Assembly (NCBI GenBank): GCA_035293765.1
Contig: DATGMF010000037.1
Coordinates: 1 to 64,000, forward strand
Reading direction: 5' to 3'
DNA: 64,000 nucleotides
DNA from: DASRHT01 sp035293765
GTDB lineage: Bacteria; Chloroflexota; Ktedonobacteria; Ktedonobacterales; Ktedonobacteraceae
Shown here: positions 9,378 to 18,228 of the stretch, in pieces
How the letters are laid out: every line of letters starts with the position of its first letter
Position numbering within the stretch: the stretch's first letter is position 1
Program-made: the position numbers and the translations under genes
The notes under the pieces: model-generated
What the model was told of the DNA's origin: nothing
What the model saw: the letters and a program-made list of their open reading frames with translations, nothing else
Databases searched by the model: none

Positions 9378-10994
9378 CTATTGTTCTTGTTCCTTGAGCA
9401 TACGCCGCAAAATCTTGCCGGACGGATTTCTGGGAATGGCATCAATATACTCGATGGCACGCACATTTTTGTAAGTGGCGAGCTTGCTATTGACCCAGGC
9501 GAGCAGTTCATCAGCGGACTGGTCTTCGTATCCGCGCCGCAGAACGATGAAGGCTTTGGGGATTTCTCCGGCTTCTTTGTCAGCTTTGGCGACCACAGCT
9601 ACATCGGCCACGGCGGGATGCTCAAGCAATATTGCTTCAATCTGAGCCGGGGCTATGCTGAACCCTTTGTATTTGATCATCTCCTTCTTACGATCAGTGA
9701 TCGTTACGTAACCGTTATCATCGCGCCAGCCGATATCTCCTGTGTAGAGCCAGCCATTGCGCAGCGCCTCGGCAGTCGCTTCTGGAGCTTTCCAGTACCC
9801 TTGCATGACCTGTGGCCCTGCCACAATTAACTCGCCCTCCTCGCCTGGACCCAGTTCAATCTGACCTGTTTCAATATCGACAATTTTTTGTTGTGTATCG
9901 TGGATGGGCAAGCCAACCGTTTCAACCTTGATCAGCCGCCGATTGTACACCGGGTTGGAATGCGTGCCTGGTGAAGCTTCTGTCAGGCCATACGAGGTCA
10001 TGACGGTGATACCTGTACGTTCCTCAAAACGTCGGGCTAATGGAGGGGGTACCGGAGCAGCACCGCATTGATTAAATCGCACACTGCTCAGATCGTACTC
10101 CTCGACATTCGGCCAGTCCGCTATGATTGCTAATATTTGTGGAACGCTATACACAATGGTTGCACGCTGCCCCTGAATCAACTCTAGCCACCGACCCGGC
10201 TCAAAACGTTCCATCAGCACCAGGCGCGCGCCCGACATGGCGGCACATCCCATGAGCATAATCCCATAAATATGGTACAGCGGAATAAAGCTCAGCATCC
10301 GATCTGCGAAGGTGATGTGAGCTGTGGCAATCGACTGGCAGGCGTTGACTACCAGGTTTTTATGGCTGAGCATGACCCCTTTGGGCAGACCCGTCGTGCC
10401 GCTGCTATAGGGCAACGCGGCAAGATCTTCCCAGGACGGATGGTCGCCAGCAAACGGCGTTGACGGATAACTGACCAGCAGGCGGTTGAAGGAGTAGATC
10501 CGCTTCTTAGAAGGTTGCTCGGGGCCAACCGCCAGCAGATAACGCAGTGCTGGCGTTTGCTCCTGCACCGCTTCTACCAGAGGCAGCAGTTCATTCTGCA
10601 CAATAAGCGCTACGGCCTCGCTATTGGCGAGCTGATAAGCGATCTCACGTTCTTTATACGCAGGATTGAGCGGGCAGCTTACCGCACCGACGCGTGTGAT
10701 AGCAAACCAGCTGATCACAAACTCCGGGCAGTTTGCCATGAGCAGGCCCACTTTCTGGCCCGGGTGAATTCCCACATCCAGCAACGCATTGGACAGAGAA
10801 TTGACCAGCGCATTGAGCTCGCGGTACGTCAAATACACTTCCTGGAAAACCAACGCAATCTGCTCCGGGGAACGTTCAGCCGTGAAGGTTAGCATTTCCG
10901 CATAAGGATAGATTGGGTACTGGAGCGAAGGTCGGAAAAGCTCTGTGCCGACAAATGGCCGAGACGTTGATGGATAAGGAGATGGATTCGTCAT
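9378..10994 (-). CDS. Acyl-CoA synthetase / 4-coumarate-CoA ligase-like AMP-binding enzyme
   Basis: A 538-residue ANL-superfamily adenylate-forming enzyme, full length for 4CL and long-chain acyl-CoA ligases. It activates a carboxylic acid to an acyl-AMP and then to the CoA thioester. Visible motifs are the P-loop YSSGTTGLPKGVMLSHKN, the A5-like YGLTEASPG, the hinge YTGDIGWRDDNGYVTITDRKKE, and the C-terminal RNPSGKILRRML with the catalytic lysine. The start ATG at 10994 has a GAGAGCAAG stretch upstream. Substrate cannot be read from sequence. It lies about 6 kb upstream of, and opposite in strand to, the polyketide genes, so a role in supplying a starter acyl-CoA is possible but unsupported. 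It is convergent with the unknown gene ending at 9366. Confidence 0.88.
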   Translation of the reverse strand: MTNPSPYPSTSRPFVGTELFRPSLQYPIYPYAEMLTFTAERSPEQIALVFQEVYLTYRELNALVNSLSNALLDVGIHPGQKVGLLMANCPEFVISWFAITRVGAVSCPLNPAYKEREIAYQLANSEAVALIVQNELLPLVEAVQEQTPALRYLLAVGPEQPSKKRIYSFNRLLVSYPSTPFAGDHPSWEDLAALPYSSGTTGLPKGVMLSHKNLVVNACQSIATAHITFADRMLSFIPLYHIYGIMLMGCAAMSGARLVLMERFEPGRWLELIQGQRATIVYSVPQILAIIADWPNVEEYDLSSVRFNQCGAAPVPPPLARRFEERTGITVMTSYGLTEASPGTHSNPVYNRRLIKVETVGLPIHDTQQKIVDIETGQIELGPGEEGELIVAGPQVMQGYWKAPEATAEALRNGWLYTGDIGWRDDNGYVTITDRKKEMIKYKGFSIAPAQIEAILLEHPAVADVAVVAKADKEAGEIPKAFIVLRRGYEDQSADELLAWVNSKLATYKNVRAIEYIDAIPRNPSGKILRRMLKEQEQ

Positions 10995-11357
10995 AGCTTG
11001 CTCTCCTATTCAAGATGCCAAAAAATGCTCCTGGCGAAGACATGATAAAAACGAGTGAGGTATATTTGGCTCGTCCATTGAGAACAGTATAAAGAGGAAT
11101 GTACAAGGTGTCAACTATTTCTATATGCCGAGCTGCCTCGCTAAAGCAGGGTTTATTGTCCTATAGTCCGTGGCAGGTTTGCAGACGACTAGCTGATTGT
11201 GATTGAGAACTGCTTAGGGCCGCAAGCATTTTCGTAGGAAGCATAGTCTTAGCAGTATATGGTGTGATTGTTGCCACCAGGAGAGATGGGCGTGATATGC
11301 TATGGAAAAGCAAGAGCTTACCGTTAAGCAAAATGCGAGATCGCAAAGGAGTTTCTG
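10995..11357. other. Divergent intergenic region between CoA ligase and F420 oxidoreductase
   Basis: This gap of about 360 bases between two divergently transcribed genes must hold both promoters. No gene, repeat or clear sigma-70 element pair with correct spacing was found. A good ribosome binding site (AAAGGAG) precedes the rightward gene. Confidence 0.4.
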
Positions 11358-12305
11358 ATGAGTAAACAACGGCCATTTCGTTTTGGCGTTTCAGTTCATG
11401 GCAGCAAATCCAGGACCGAATGGATAGATATCGCCCGGCGGGCTGAGGAACTGGGCTATTCGACGCTGTTAATGCCAGACCACCTGGGCGACCAGCTTTC
11501 CCCGATACCGGCGTTGGTCGCCGCTGCCAATGCGACCGATACCTTGCGGGTAGGCAGTCTGGTATTCGACAACGATTTTCGCCATCCGGTCATGCTGGCT
11601 AAGGAGGCTGCGACATTGGATGTGCTCTCCGGCGGACGTCTTGAGCTGGGATTGGGAGCGGGCTGGATGAAGCCAGAATATGAGAGCGCGGGCATCCCCT
11701 TTGACCGCGCGAGCGTGCGCATTGAGAGGTTAGCAGAGTCCATCCGTATCATCAAAGGCTTGTTCGCGGATGGGCCGGTCGATTTTACGGGCCGTTACTA
11801 CACTATCACCGGCTTAGAGGGCTTTCCCAGGCCGATTCAGCGTCCACATCCACCTATTCACGTTGGTGGCGGAGGTCAGCGTTTGCTTTCTCTCGCAGCC
11901 CGGGAGGCTGATATCATCGGCTTTATCCCCAGAGCACGCGCCGATGGTCAGGGGCCGGATCTCACGGATGCCACACCCGAAGCTCTTGAACAGAAGATTG
12001 CCTGGGTGCGTGAGGCGGCGGGGGAACGCTTTGCCGATCTCGAATTGGGCATACTGGTGGCCCAGGTGCTGACGACCGAGGATCGCGAGCAGGCGGCGCA
12101 ATTTATCGCAACCACACTGGCGGCAGGACTCAATGTGGGCACCGATGTCATTCTGCAAGCGCCATACCTGCTACTGGGAACCGTCGATCAGATCTGTGAA
12201 GACCTCCTGGCACGCCGGGAGCGCTACGGCATTTCCTATATCAACGTTTTTGAGGCGAGTCTGGAAGCACTGGCCCCTGTGGTCGCACGGCTTGCCAGTC
12301 AGTAA
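11358..12305 (+). CDS. LLM-class F420-dependent oxidoreductase
   Basis: A 315-residue luciferase-like monooxygenase-fold (TIM barrel) protein. The start QRPFRFGVSVHGSKSRTEWIDIARRAEELGY, divided here only for description into RPFRFG and the EWxxxARRAEELGYSTLLMPDHLGDQ region, matches the TIGR03621-like F420 subgroup. Other conserved parts are LDVLSGGRLELGLGAGW and HPPIHVGGGGQRLL. It is predicted to carry out hydride transfer with coenzyme F420. The substrate is unknown. AAAGGAG lies 7 bases before the ATG. It is clearly paralogous to the gene at 15917-16846. An Fgd-like gene at 62.6 kb could regenerate F420H2. Confidence 0.85.
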   Translation: MSKQRPFRFGVSVHGSKSRTEWIDIARRAEELGYSTLLMPDHLGDQLSPIPALVAAANATDTLRVGSLVFDNDFRHPVMLAKEAATLDVLSGGRLELGLGAGWMKPEYESAGIPFDRASVRIERLAESIRIIKGLFADGPVDFTGRYYTITGLEGFPRPIQRPHPPIHVGGGGQRLLSLAAREADIIGFIPRARADGQGPDLTDATPEALEQKIAWVREAAGERFADLELGILVAQVLTTEDREQAAQFIATTLAAGLNVGTDVILQAPYLLLGTVDQICEDLLARRERYGISYINVFEASLEALAPVVARLASQ

Positions 12306-12350
12306 AAGAGCAGGAGGCAAAATACATTGACAGTGTCACTTTGTCCTGCT

Positions 12351-12626
12351 ATGCCCCGAATGGGCGTTCTAGTCCCAAAAGCAGCAAAGAAGTTGCTCAT
12401 ACTCTCTGTGCTCAATGTGCTGGCGCTGATTGGATGCTCGCAGGCTCCTTCGCCTGCGCCACGATCATCCGTCATCACCGAGTTCGTGGTGTCCACTCCC
12501 ATTGCTGCTAGCAATCCCAACCTTGATAGCCCTTTCATGATCACCACAGGACCCGATGGAGCTCTCTGGTTCACGGAACTTACAGGTTACAAGATCGGGC
12601 GTATTAAGCTTCCTGTGCCTTCGTGA
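12351..12626 (+). pseudogene. Truncated streptogramin lyase (Vgb)-like lipoprotein
   Basis: From ATG 12351 the product has a lysine-rich start, a hydrophobic stretch and a lipobox-like LALIGC, then a short linker and ITEFVV, followed by MITTGPDGALWFTEL and KIGRI. The last two are typical of the first blade of a virginiamycin B lyase-type beta-propeller. A TGA stops the frame after about 91 residues, whereas the family is roughly 300 residues or longer. The missing blades and the adjacent HNH remnant with direct repeats point to truncation by rearrangement. A TTG at 12327 would lengthen it slightly. It follows the F420 oxidoreductase by a few tens of bases. Confidence 0.7.
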
Positions 12627-12639
12627 ACCAACCATGAGA

Positions 12640-12727
12640 ATTCCACCGTAACCCCGAAATGAAATGAGCACAAGTTGCCTAAAAGTGCTCATTTCGCCTC
12701 CGAAATATTCCACTGTAACTCCGAACA
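12640..12727. repeat. Direct repeats flanking an 11-bp perfect hairpin
   Basis: A 21-base unit ATTCCACCGTAACCCCGAA.. (12640-12660) recurs with about three changes at 12707-12727. Between them lies a perfect 11-bp inverted repeat, GAAATGAGCAC (12661-12671) and GTGCTCATTTC (12685-12695), with a 13-nt loop. The arrangement sits exactly at the break of the truncated Vgb-like gene and just before the HNH remnant. It looks like the scar of a small mobile element or of a repeat-mediated rearrangement; no transposase is present. Confidence 0.55.
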
Positions 12728-12977
12728 TATTAAAAGTGAACTTTACTGTACAGAATGTGGCGAGAATCATCCTGCATGCCTGCAATTTCATCATAGGGAT
12801 AAAAAAGAGAAAAGCTTCACTATTAGCAATGCTGTTTTACGTGGTACGAGTATCAGGACATTAATCAGGGAGATCGAAAAATGTGATGTGCTTTGCGTAA
12901 ATTGCCATGCAAAGCGACATTGGGGAGAAGCGCACAAAACGGATAGCTGGGAGGAAGTACTTTCAATAGAAGAATGA
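12675..12977 (+). pseudogene. HNH-endonuclease-like zinc-finger protein, N-terminus probably lost
   Basis: The readable product carries YCTECGENHPACLQFHH, a spacer with IREIEKC, and then VLCVNCHAKRHW. This is the paired CxxC / HH / CxxCH arrangement of small HNH-type endonucleases often found as free-standing selfish genes. The C-terminal catalytic core looks intact. The N-terminal basic region is missing: the only upstream initiators (TTG 12675, ATG 12664 in another frame) fall inside the hairpin described at 12661-12695. It is therefore called a remnant rather than a working gene. It ends just before the tRNA-Thr gene, which is on the opposite strand. Confidence 0.6.
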
Positions 12978-12978
12978 A

Positions 12979-13050
12979 AGCCGGTAATCGGATTTGAACC
13001 GATGGCCTATTGTTTACGAAACAATTGCTCTACCGCTGAGCTATACCGGC
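12979..13050 (-). tRNA. tRNA-Thr (anticodon CGT)
   Basis: On the minus strand the sequence folds into a complete 72-nt cloverleaf. It has a 7-bp acceptor stem GCCGGTA/TACCGGC, a D arm GCTC-AGCGGTA-GAGC, a 5-bp anticodon stem ATTGT/ACAAT with loop TTCGTAA, a five-base variable loop, and a T arm CGG-type stem with the TTCGAAT loop. The anticodon CGT reads threonine codon ACG. The discriminator base is T. The CCA end is not encoded. A tRNA next to an HNH remnant and a truncated gene is a typical place for insertions. Confidence 0.93.
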
Positions 13051-13842
13051 TTGCCCTAAACCTCCTAAGCCTACATTAGAGCCTCAAGAAGTTCTTCAGA
13101 CACCGCAGATTATAACGCGAAAGGGCTGTGTGTGTCAAGCGTTTTTTTGGCATGCTTGCGCAAAATTCGGAATTGCCGGGCCGTGTAAAGGGAATGCACC
13201 ACAAGTTATGTTGCCGCTTCTGCAATCGAGCAAACACGATGAATCTTATAAATATTTTCCTGAAGGAATGTGTCCCACAAGATGATAGTAATACTGTAAT
13301 ATCCCTCCTTCCCATAAAAATATTTCATGCAGTATGAGCAGGATAAGGCGCATCGGCTAATTTGCAATCAGCAGGCTCTACTCACTTTTATTTCATTGAC
13401 CTAAATTACTATACTCCTTGCTATTAGTACGATCTCTTGGTATAGTATTGGCATTAGTAACAATTGAGATAAAGATGTTAAAAATGTTTACAATTTTGCA
13501 ATATTTTTGTAAAACCGATTTATCAATGAAATATATGTACTAAGATACCCGGCAGACAGATTATTTGATATGATATCTATCTGGCATATTCAGTAAGCAA
13601 TGTGCCTGAGGCGACACGTATTCTGTGAGTAATACAGGATACCAAAAGTAGAGCATTATTTTGGGAGGGGGAGCAGGCGCCGGTTATTTATCTGAGTTGG
13701 GGGTAACTCTTTGCTCTTCTTCCTCGTTCGTGTGCTGAAATTGGGGAGCGATGTCTTTCTTAACGGGAAACATAGCCCTCCTCTGCTATTTTTTTGTCTT
13801 GGTTATCTTTTTCCAACCAGGTTGGCGATGAAAGGATACCAG
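13051..13842. other. Long AT-rich intergenic region upstream of the two-gene module
   Basis: About 790 bases without a supportable gene. The open frame at 13128-13337 has no family features, and the in-frame extension 13711-13842 of the next gene lacks a ribosome binding site. The 13380-13560 part is strongly AT-rich compared with its surroundings. One candidate promoter is noted separately (13418-13446). Confidence 0.45.
13418..13446 (+). promoter_or_regulatory. Candidate sigma-70-like promoter
   Basis: TTGCTA (13418-13423) and TATAGT (13441-13446) are separated by exactly 17 bases in an AT-rich stretch. The spacing is ideal but both boxes deviate from consensus. It lies about 400 bases before the start at 13843, so a long leader would be needed. 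Tentative. Confidence 0.3.
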
Positions 13843-14391
13843 ATGTACAAAATCGACCTTGCAACTCTTTTACAGTTATTTGAAGAGTTCCAACGGAGTG
13901 GAGTCTTCACGGCAGAGATTCCTCGTGGTACCCTTGGACTGAAAGAGCCTGGCCTGGCACGCGTTGAAGTGATCAACGGTATGGTGGTGAATTGTGTGAT
14001 TCTGGGACGAGATGGGCGCTACCTTTCCTCTGGAACCGACGCCCTGCGCAAATTACATCAGATGGGAGGGCTGAAATGGCTGATGAGCACCCAGACGGGT
14101 TCCTCTCCTGTCGTAGAAACCTCGCCGTTGCGATCTTTACCACCTGCTCCGCTTCCTGCGCCGAGAGTGACAGGGAATCTTGCGTTTCACGCCCTGATCC
14201 CTATGCGACTCGCGGCGATGGAGCGAGGGGTAATGAATAGACTGACCCCTATGCAGAGGCGAGTGTTGGTCCTGGTTGATGGCTCTCGCAGCATCACCAA
14301 GATCGCTGCCCTTCTCTCTGTTCGTGTGGAGATAGTGCAGGGGACTTTACGTGAACTCGAAGCTATGGGGCTGATTATGATCGGGCAATGA
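13843..14391 (+). CDS. Small protein of a duplicated two-gene module (winged-helix-like C-terminus)
   Basis: A product of about 182 residues from ATG 13843, which has AAAGGA six bases upstream. A frame opening at 13711 is not favoured. The N-terminal half (MYKIDLATLLQLFEEFQ, TAEIPRG, ARVEVINGMVVNCVI) resembles a DUF4388-like or roadblock-like small beta domain. The C-terminal half (LTPMQRRVLVLVDGSRSI, IAALLSVR, LRELEAMGLI) reads as a winged helix. These are inferences. It is paralogous to the gene at 61559-62140: both combine this N-terminal part with a C-terminal helical domain, and both are followed by a membrane protein of one family. A regulatory or sensory role is plausible but not shown. 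Confidence 0.7.
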   Translation: MYKIDLATLLQLFEEFQRSGVFTAEIPRGTLGLKEPGLARVEVINGMVVNCVILGRDGRYLSSGTDALRKLHQMGGLKWLMSTQTGSSPVVETSPLRSLPPAPLPAPRVTGNLAFHALIPMRLAAMERGVMNRLTPMQRRVLVLVDGSRSITKIAALLSVRVEIVQGTLRELEAMGLIMIGQ

Positions 14392-14483
14392 CACGACACC
14401 ACGGTACGCGCGTTTGATGGTTGTACGAAAATAACATCTAGTTCATCCGCAGGACAGGAAGATCGGATGTAAAGGAGTCCGTT

Positions 14484-15878
14484 TTGAACATGAAAATGAA
14501 TACGCTATTCCCTCCGAATGACAAGGATGCCGTCGGGCAATGGTCGGCCAAATACGTTGATAGAGAGAGCGATATTCCTCGTTCGCGGTTTCGTCTATTA
14601 GAGCGGTGGTATCAATGGACTGCACCCCCCATTCCGCCAGCGACGGCAGGGCTTGAACAAAGAGAATCTGCTCGCCGCGGGCGATTAACCAGCACGATTC
14701 TGCTCCTGATCATCGGCATTGTCTTTGGGCTTGCTTTGCCGGTGGCAATTGCTCAACAGCTCCTCATCCTCATGCTCATTCTGAGCATCATTATGATCGT
14801 GCTCATTACGGCTCTCTTCCTGAATAGGACTGGTCGGAGCTCGATTGCTGCCTGGCTGCTGGTGGCGATTATCGATCTAGGGCTCTGTTTGTCGATCCTG
14901 ACCACGCCGGGGCCGGCAGGGCTGAATGCGAACTCCGTCCCTCTTTACGATATTATGGTCCAGTCAGAGCTCATCGCCGTCTCCCTGCTTCCCGCTCGTT
15001 CGGTTTTTATCATTGCTTTCTTTAATAGCGGCTTCATCGCACTTAGCCTGACATTCGCGAAACATGCTCCCAGCCTTAATGCCTTATTGGCGTCCGCGGG
15101 TCCAGAAGTATATGCACGGCCCATCGCGCTCCACATCATCGTCGCAGTGGTGACGTATCTCTGGGTACGCAGCGCCACCAATGCGATTGCCCGCGCCGAC
15201 CGTGCTGAGGTAATTGCCGCCCTCGAACACGAACTGGCACAGCAGGAGCATTCGATTGCCCAACAGAAACGCCAGCTCGATTACAGCATCAATCAGATCA
15301 TTGATACCCTGATGCGTATCTCCAATGGCGACTTCAATGCACGCGTTCCGTTGACACAGGATAACGTGCTCTGGCAGGTGGCGGGTTCCCTGAATAACTT
15401 GCTCTCGCGCTTACAGCGCCTGCGTCATATCGAAAGCGAAATGCAAAAAATGCAAAAGCGTGTACAGCAGACCATCCATCTGGAGCATGAAATTTTGCGT
15501 ATTCGCAATGAAGCCAGACGCCTGGCGGAAGCATTGGGGAATGCAAAAGCTTCTAAGCGTGCGATTCATTCCACCAGCACAGGCACGCTGCTCGATCCCG
15601 TGCTGGCCGAACTGAATGGCAGTTTTCTGTTTCAGTCTGCAAATGCCGAGGAGAGCCAGCGAAAGATTCTCACTACCACCAGCCCCCTCGACCCATTCAA
15701 CGCGCTCTCAAAACCTCTAGAGTTTAGTCCTAAGCTAGCGGAATTTAGCCCGAAGCTGCCGGAACTCAGCCCGAAATCTTCGATGGAATTTAGCCCGGAA
15801 CCGGCTCTAGAACCTGATAGGAGCGATCCCTTGAGACAGATAAGGAACTCTCGCCTGTTCAGGAAGGAACCATCCTAA
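14484..15878 (+). CDS. Membrane protein with HAMP-like region and coiled coil (two-gene module)
   Basis: A 464-residue integral membrane protein of unknown function. After a cytosolic N-terminus with RLLERWYQW, about six hydrophobic segments run from residue ~75 to ~235, ending with IIVAVVTYLWVRSATNAI. A HAMP-like linker follows (ISNGDFNARVPLTQDN), then heptad-rich coiled coil, then a tail containing four near copies of a FSPKL/P-E unit (15721-15800). The TTG at 14484 is well placed behind AAAGGAG; ATG 14490 is the alternative. It is paralogous to 60466-61554, sharing SVPLYDIMVQSELIAVSLLPAR-type and YLWVRS-NAIARADRAE segments. No kinase, cyclase or receptor domain is visible. It is probably co-transcribed with 13843-14391. 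Confidence 0.72.
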   Translation: MNMKMNTLFPPNDKDAVGQWSAKYVDRESDIPRSRFRLLERWYQWTAPPIPPATAGLEQRESARRGRLTSTILLLIIGIVFGLALPVAIAQQLLILMLILSIIMIVLITALFLNRTGRSSIAAWLLVAIIDLGLCLSILTTPGPAGLNANSVPLYDIMVQSELIAVSLLPARSVFIIAFFNSGFIALSLTFAKHAPSLNALLASAGPEVYARPIALHIIVAVVTYLWVRSATNAIARADRAEVIAALEHELAQQEHSIAQQKRQLDYSINQIIDTLMRISNGDFNARVPLTQDNVLWQVAGSLNNLLSRLQRLRHIESEMQKMQKRVQQTIHLEHEILRIRNEARRLAEALGNAKASKRAIHSTSTGTLLDPVLAELNGSFLFQSANAEESQRKILTTTSPLDPFNALSKPLEFSPKLAEFSPKLPELSPKSSMEFSPEPALEPDRSDPLRQIRNSRLFRKEPS

Positions 15879-15916
15879 CTATTTTTTTCACATGACAGTT
15901 TTAAGGAGGATATTTT

Positions 15917-16846
15917 ATGTTTACGTCTCGACCATTTCGCTTCGGCATTGCGGGAGAACATGCCAAGACACGCAATGAGTGGATTGCAAAAGCCCGCCTG
16001 GCCGAAACACTGGGATACCATATTTTTCTCGTGCCCGATCACTTTTGGATTGACGTTGCGCCTATTGCTGCGCTGATGGCCGCGGCTGATGCCACTACTT
16101 CTATTCGCATAGGCAGTCATATTTTCGCCAATGATTTTCGCAACCCTGCCATGCTGGCAAGAGAAGTGGCAACGCTCGATATGCTCTCTGAAGGCCGTTT
16201 TCAATTAGGGCTGGGGAGTGGCTATCTTCCGGCTGATTATCAGCAGGCGGGCATTGCGTTTGATGCGCCTGGAGTGCGGGTTGACCGGCTGCAGGAGGCT
16301 GTCCAGCTCATCAAGCAGTATTTCACTGAAGAGGCCGTCAATTTCTCCGGTAGATATTATCGTGTGAACAACTTAAAGGCGAACGGGGTGCATGTACAAA
16401 AGCCCCATCCCCCCCTCTATATCGGCGGCGGCGGCAAACGCATGCTGTCTCTGGCGGCGCGCGAGGCGAGCATAGTGGGATTCGCGCCCAAAAGTGATGC
16501 TCAGGGATTGCATTGGGACGACTCTACGGTGGAAGCGACGATCCGCAAAGTATCCTGGGTCCACGAAGCCGCCGGAGATCGCTTTTACTCCCTGGAGTTA
16601 GCAACAGCCGTGTTTATCGTGGTGGTAACTGACCATCAGATGCCGGTCGCTCAGAATATTGCAGCGAAGCTCGGTATCACGCCTGCGCAAGTACTGGACA
16701 GTTTGCAGGTACTGATCGGCACCGTCGATCAGATCGCTGACACTCTGCGTCAGAGGCGCGAACGGCTGGGGATCTCGTACATTCAGATCGGCGATGCCCA
16801 TATCGAGACGCTCGCTCCCGTCATCCAGCGCCTTGCCGGTGTATAA
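15917..16846 (+). CDS. LLM-class F420-dependent oxidoreductase (paralogue)
   Basis: A 309-residue protein of the same luciferase-like subgroup as 11358-12305, sharing RPFRFGI at the start, FLVPDHFW, LDMLSEGRFQLGLGSGYLP, HPPLYIGGGGKRMLSLAAREA and the C-terminal LIGTVDQIADTLRQRRERLGIS. Hydride transfer with F420 is predicted. The substrate is unknown. AAGGAGG lies just upstream of the ATG. It begins only 38 bases after the membrane protein of the two-gene module and may be read through from it. It sits 350 bases before the polyketide cluster, so use as a tailoring reductase is conceivable. Confidence 0.84.
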   Translation: MFTSRPFRFGIAGEHAKTRNEWIAKARLAETLGYHIFLVPDHFWIDVAPIAALMAAADATTSIRIGSHIFANDFRNPAMLAREVATLDMLSEGRFQLGLGSGYLPADYQQAGIAFDAPGVRVDRLQEAVQLIKQYFTEEAVNFSGRYYRVNNLKANGVHVQKPHPPLYIGGGGKRMLSLAAREASIVGFAPKSDAQGLHWDDSTVEATIRKVSWVHEAAGDRFYSLELATAVFIVVVTDHQMPVAQNIAAKLGITPAQVLDSLQVLIGTVDQIADTLRQRRERLGISYIQIGDAHIETLAPVIQRLAGV

Positions 16847-17196
16847 CCCGCTCAGGCACTAAAACAGGACTGACCCCATCCATATATGGACGTTTTTACT
16901 GGTCTGCTGAAAATATTTCAGCAGGCCACGCCGATGACAAACCGCGGAACGTGAATACCTTCTGGAGCGGACGTACTTACCTGCTTGAGCGGCAACTGAT
17001 AATCTATTGTGCCGCAACCGCAACTGGATGCATAACTCGCTGGCAAGCTACTCATTACAAATAGCCACGCTTCCTTTCCACATTTTATGAGGGGGGCTGG
17101 ATGTGTTGGTGGCGTTAGAGTGCAAAATACCAAAACGGCTGACAGCCCGACCAGGGCTGCATAGTAAGATATTATTTTGTCGAAAGGAGTGCCCAC
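16847..17196. other. Intergenic region before the polyketide cluster
   Basis: A 350-base gap with no supportable gene. It contains a short palindrome-like CCATCCATATATGGA patch around 16877-16891. AAAGGAG lies shortly before the methyltransferase ATG. It probably carries the promoter of the 17197-27598 gene set, but no clear promoter boxes were assigned. Confidence 0.4.
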
Positions 17197-18228
17197 ATGA
17201 CCCTGGTATCACAACATCCTGTGGAAACAGCAGATCCCAGGCTGATTCTCGATATGAACTACGCATTTGCGCGTACTGCTATGCTGGTAGCTGCTGTACG
17301 CCTGCACCTTTTTAGCGTGCTTGCAACGGAGAGCATGGACGCTCAAACGCTCGCACAAGAGTTGTGCACCGATCCCGATTTCACCGCGCGTTTCTTAAAG
17401 GGGCTGCGTGCGCTCGGCCTGATCGAGCAAGATGGAGCAAAGTACCGTCCGGCTCCTGTCGCCTCCCACTTTCTGGTGGAGGGGAAACCAACCTATCTTG
17501 GCGGGGATACATCGCTGGTAATGGATTTCATGCCTGCCTGGTTCGCGCTCGATCAAACCTTGCTCACGCGCAAACCCTATCGCGACCTGGGGCAGGCAGA
17601 TCAGAGTGCAGCGTTCTTCGCGCCTCATACCCGCGATCTCTTCTCAATCACCTATGCTTTTGCGCAACGCCTCGCTGCCTCATTGAAGCTGAGAAACTAC
17701 GAGCGGCCTTTGCGTGTGCTGGACGTGGGTGCTGGTAGCTGCTCGTGGAGTTGCGCCTTTGCTCAGCACTACGCCGATGCCCAGGTAACAGCGGTGGATT
17801 TGCCTGCTGTGGCAGTTCAGGGACAGCAGCAGGTGGCAGAACTGGGGCTTGCTGATCGCTATCGCTGGATTGAGGCCGATATTATGACAGCTCCTCTGGA
17901 ACTGGCAGGCTATGATCTGATCATTGTGGCTCATCTCTGCCGTTTTCTCGGCGAACAGCGCACCCGTGACCTGCTCAAAAAACTGGCGAGGAGCTGCTCA
18001 CCGGATGGGACGCTCGTTATTGTCGATATCCTGCTTGCCGATGATCGCTCTGGTCCCGCCTTTGCTTTGAACCTTGATATTTCTATGCTGCTCAACACTG
18101 CGCAGGGCCGTTTATCGACCTTTCAGGAATTCGCAGCATGGCTACGCGAGAGCGGCTTCCAGGCAGTCTCTTCCCTGAATATAGCCAGCCCTTCTCCCGT
18201 CATTGTGGCAAAGCGAGGGATGGTATGA
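17197..18228 (+). CDS. SAM-dependent methyltransferase, first gene of polyketide cluster
   Basis: A 343-residue two-domain methyltransferase. Residues ~20-110 form a winged-helix dimerisation domain (FARTAMLVAAVRLHLFSVL, LAQELCTDPDFTARFLKGL). Residues ~160-340 form a Rossmann methyltransferase with motif I VLDVGAGSCSWSCAFA, an acidic strand-2 end VTAVDLPA, and the DLIIVAHL motif-4 region. The fold is that of small-molecule O- or C-methyltransferases of antibiotic pathways. The stop codon overlaps the next start (ATGA at 18225-18228), which implies translational coupling to the ketosynthase. It probably methylates the polyketide or an intermediate; which atom cannot be told. Confidence 0.83.
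   Translation: MTLVSQHPVETADPRLILDMNYAFARTAMLVAAVRLHLFSVLATESMDAQTLAQELCTDPDFTARFLKGLRALGLIEQDGAKYRPAPVASHFLVEGKPTYLGGDTSLVMDFMPAWFALDQTLLTRKPYRDLGQADQSAAFFAPHTRDLFSITYAFAQRLAASLKLRNYERPLRVLDVGAGSCSWSCAFAQHYADAQVTAVDLPAVAVQGQQQVAELGLADRYRWIEADIMTAPLELAGYDLIIVAHLCRFLGEQRTRDLLKKLARSCSPDGTLVIVDILLADDRSGPAFALNLDISMLLNTAQGRLSTFQEFAAWLRESGFQAVSSLNIASPSPVIVAKRGMV

Noticed and set aside
9258..9830. Plus-strand frame overlapping the CoA ligase end
   Set aside because: Antisense to the conserved C-terminal domain of the ligase; no independent signal.
18138..18224. Extended start for KS-alpha
   Set aside because: Would read through the methyltransferase C-terminus; the ATGA overlap and the conserved strand start at 18225.
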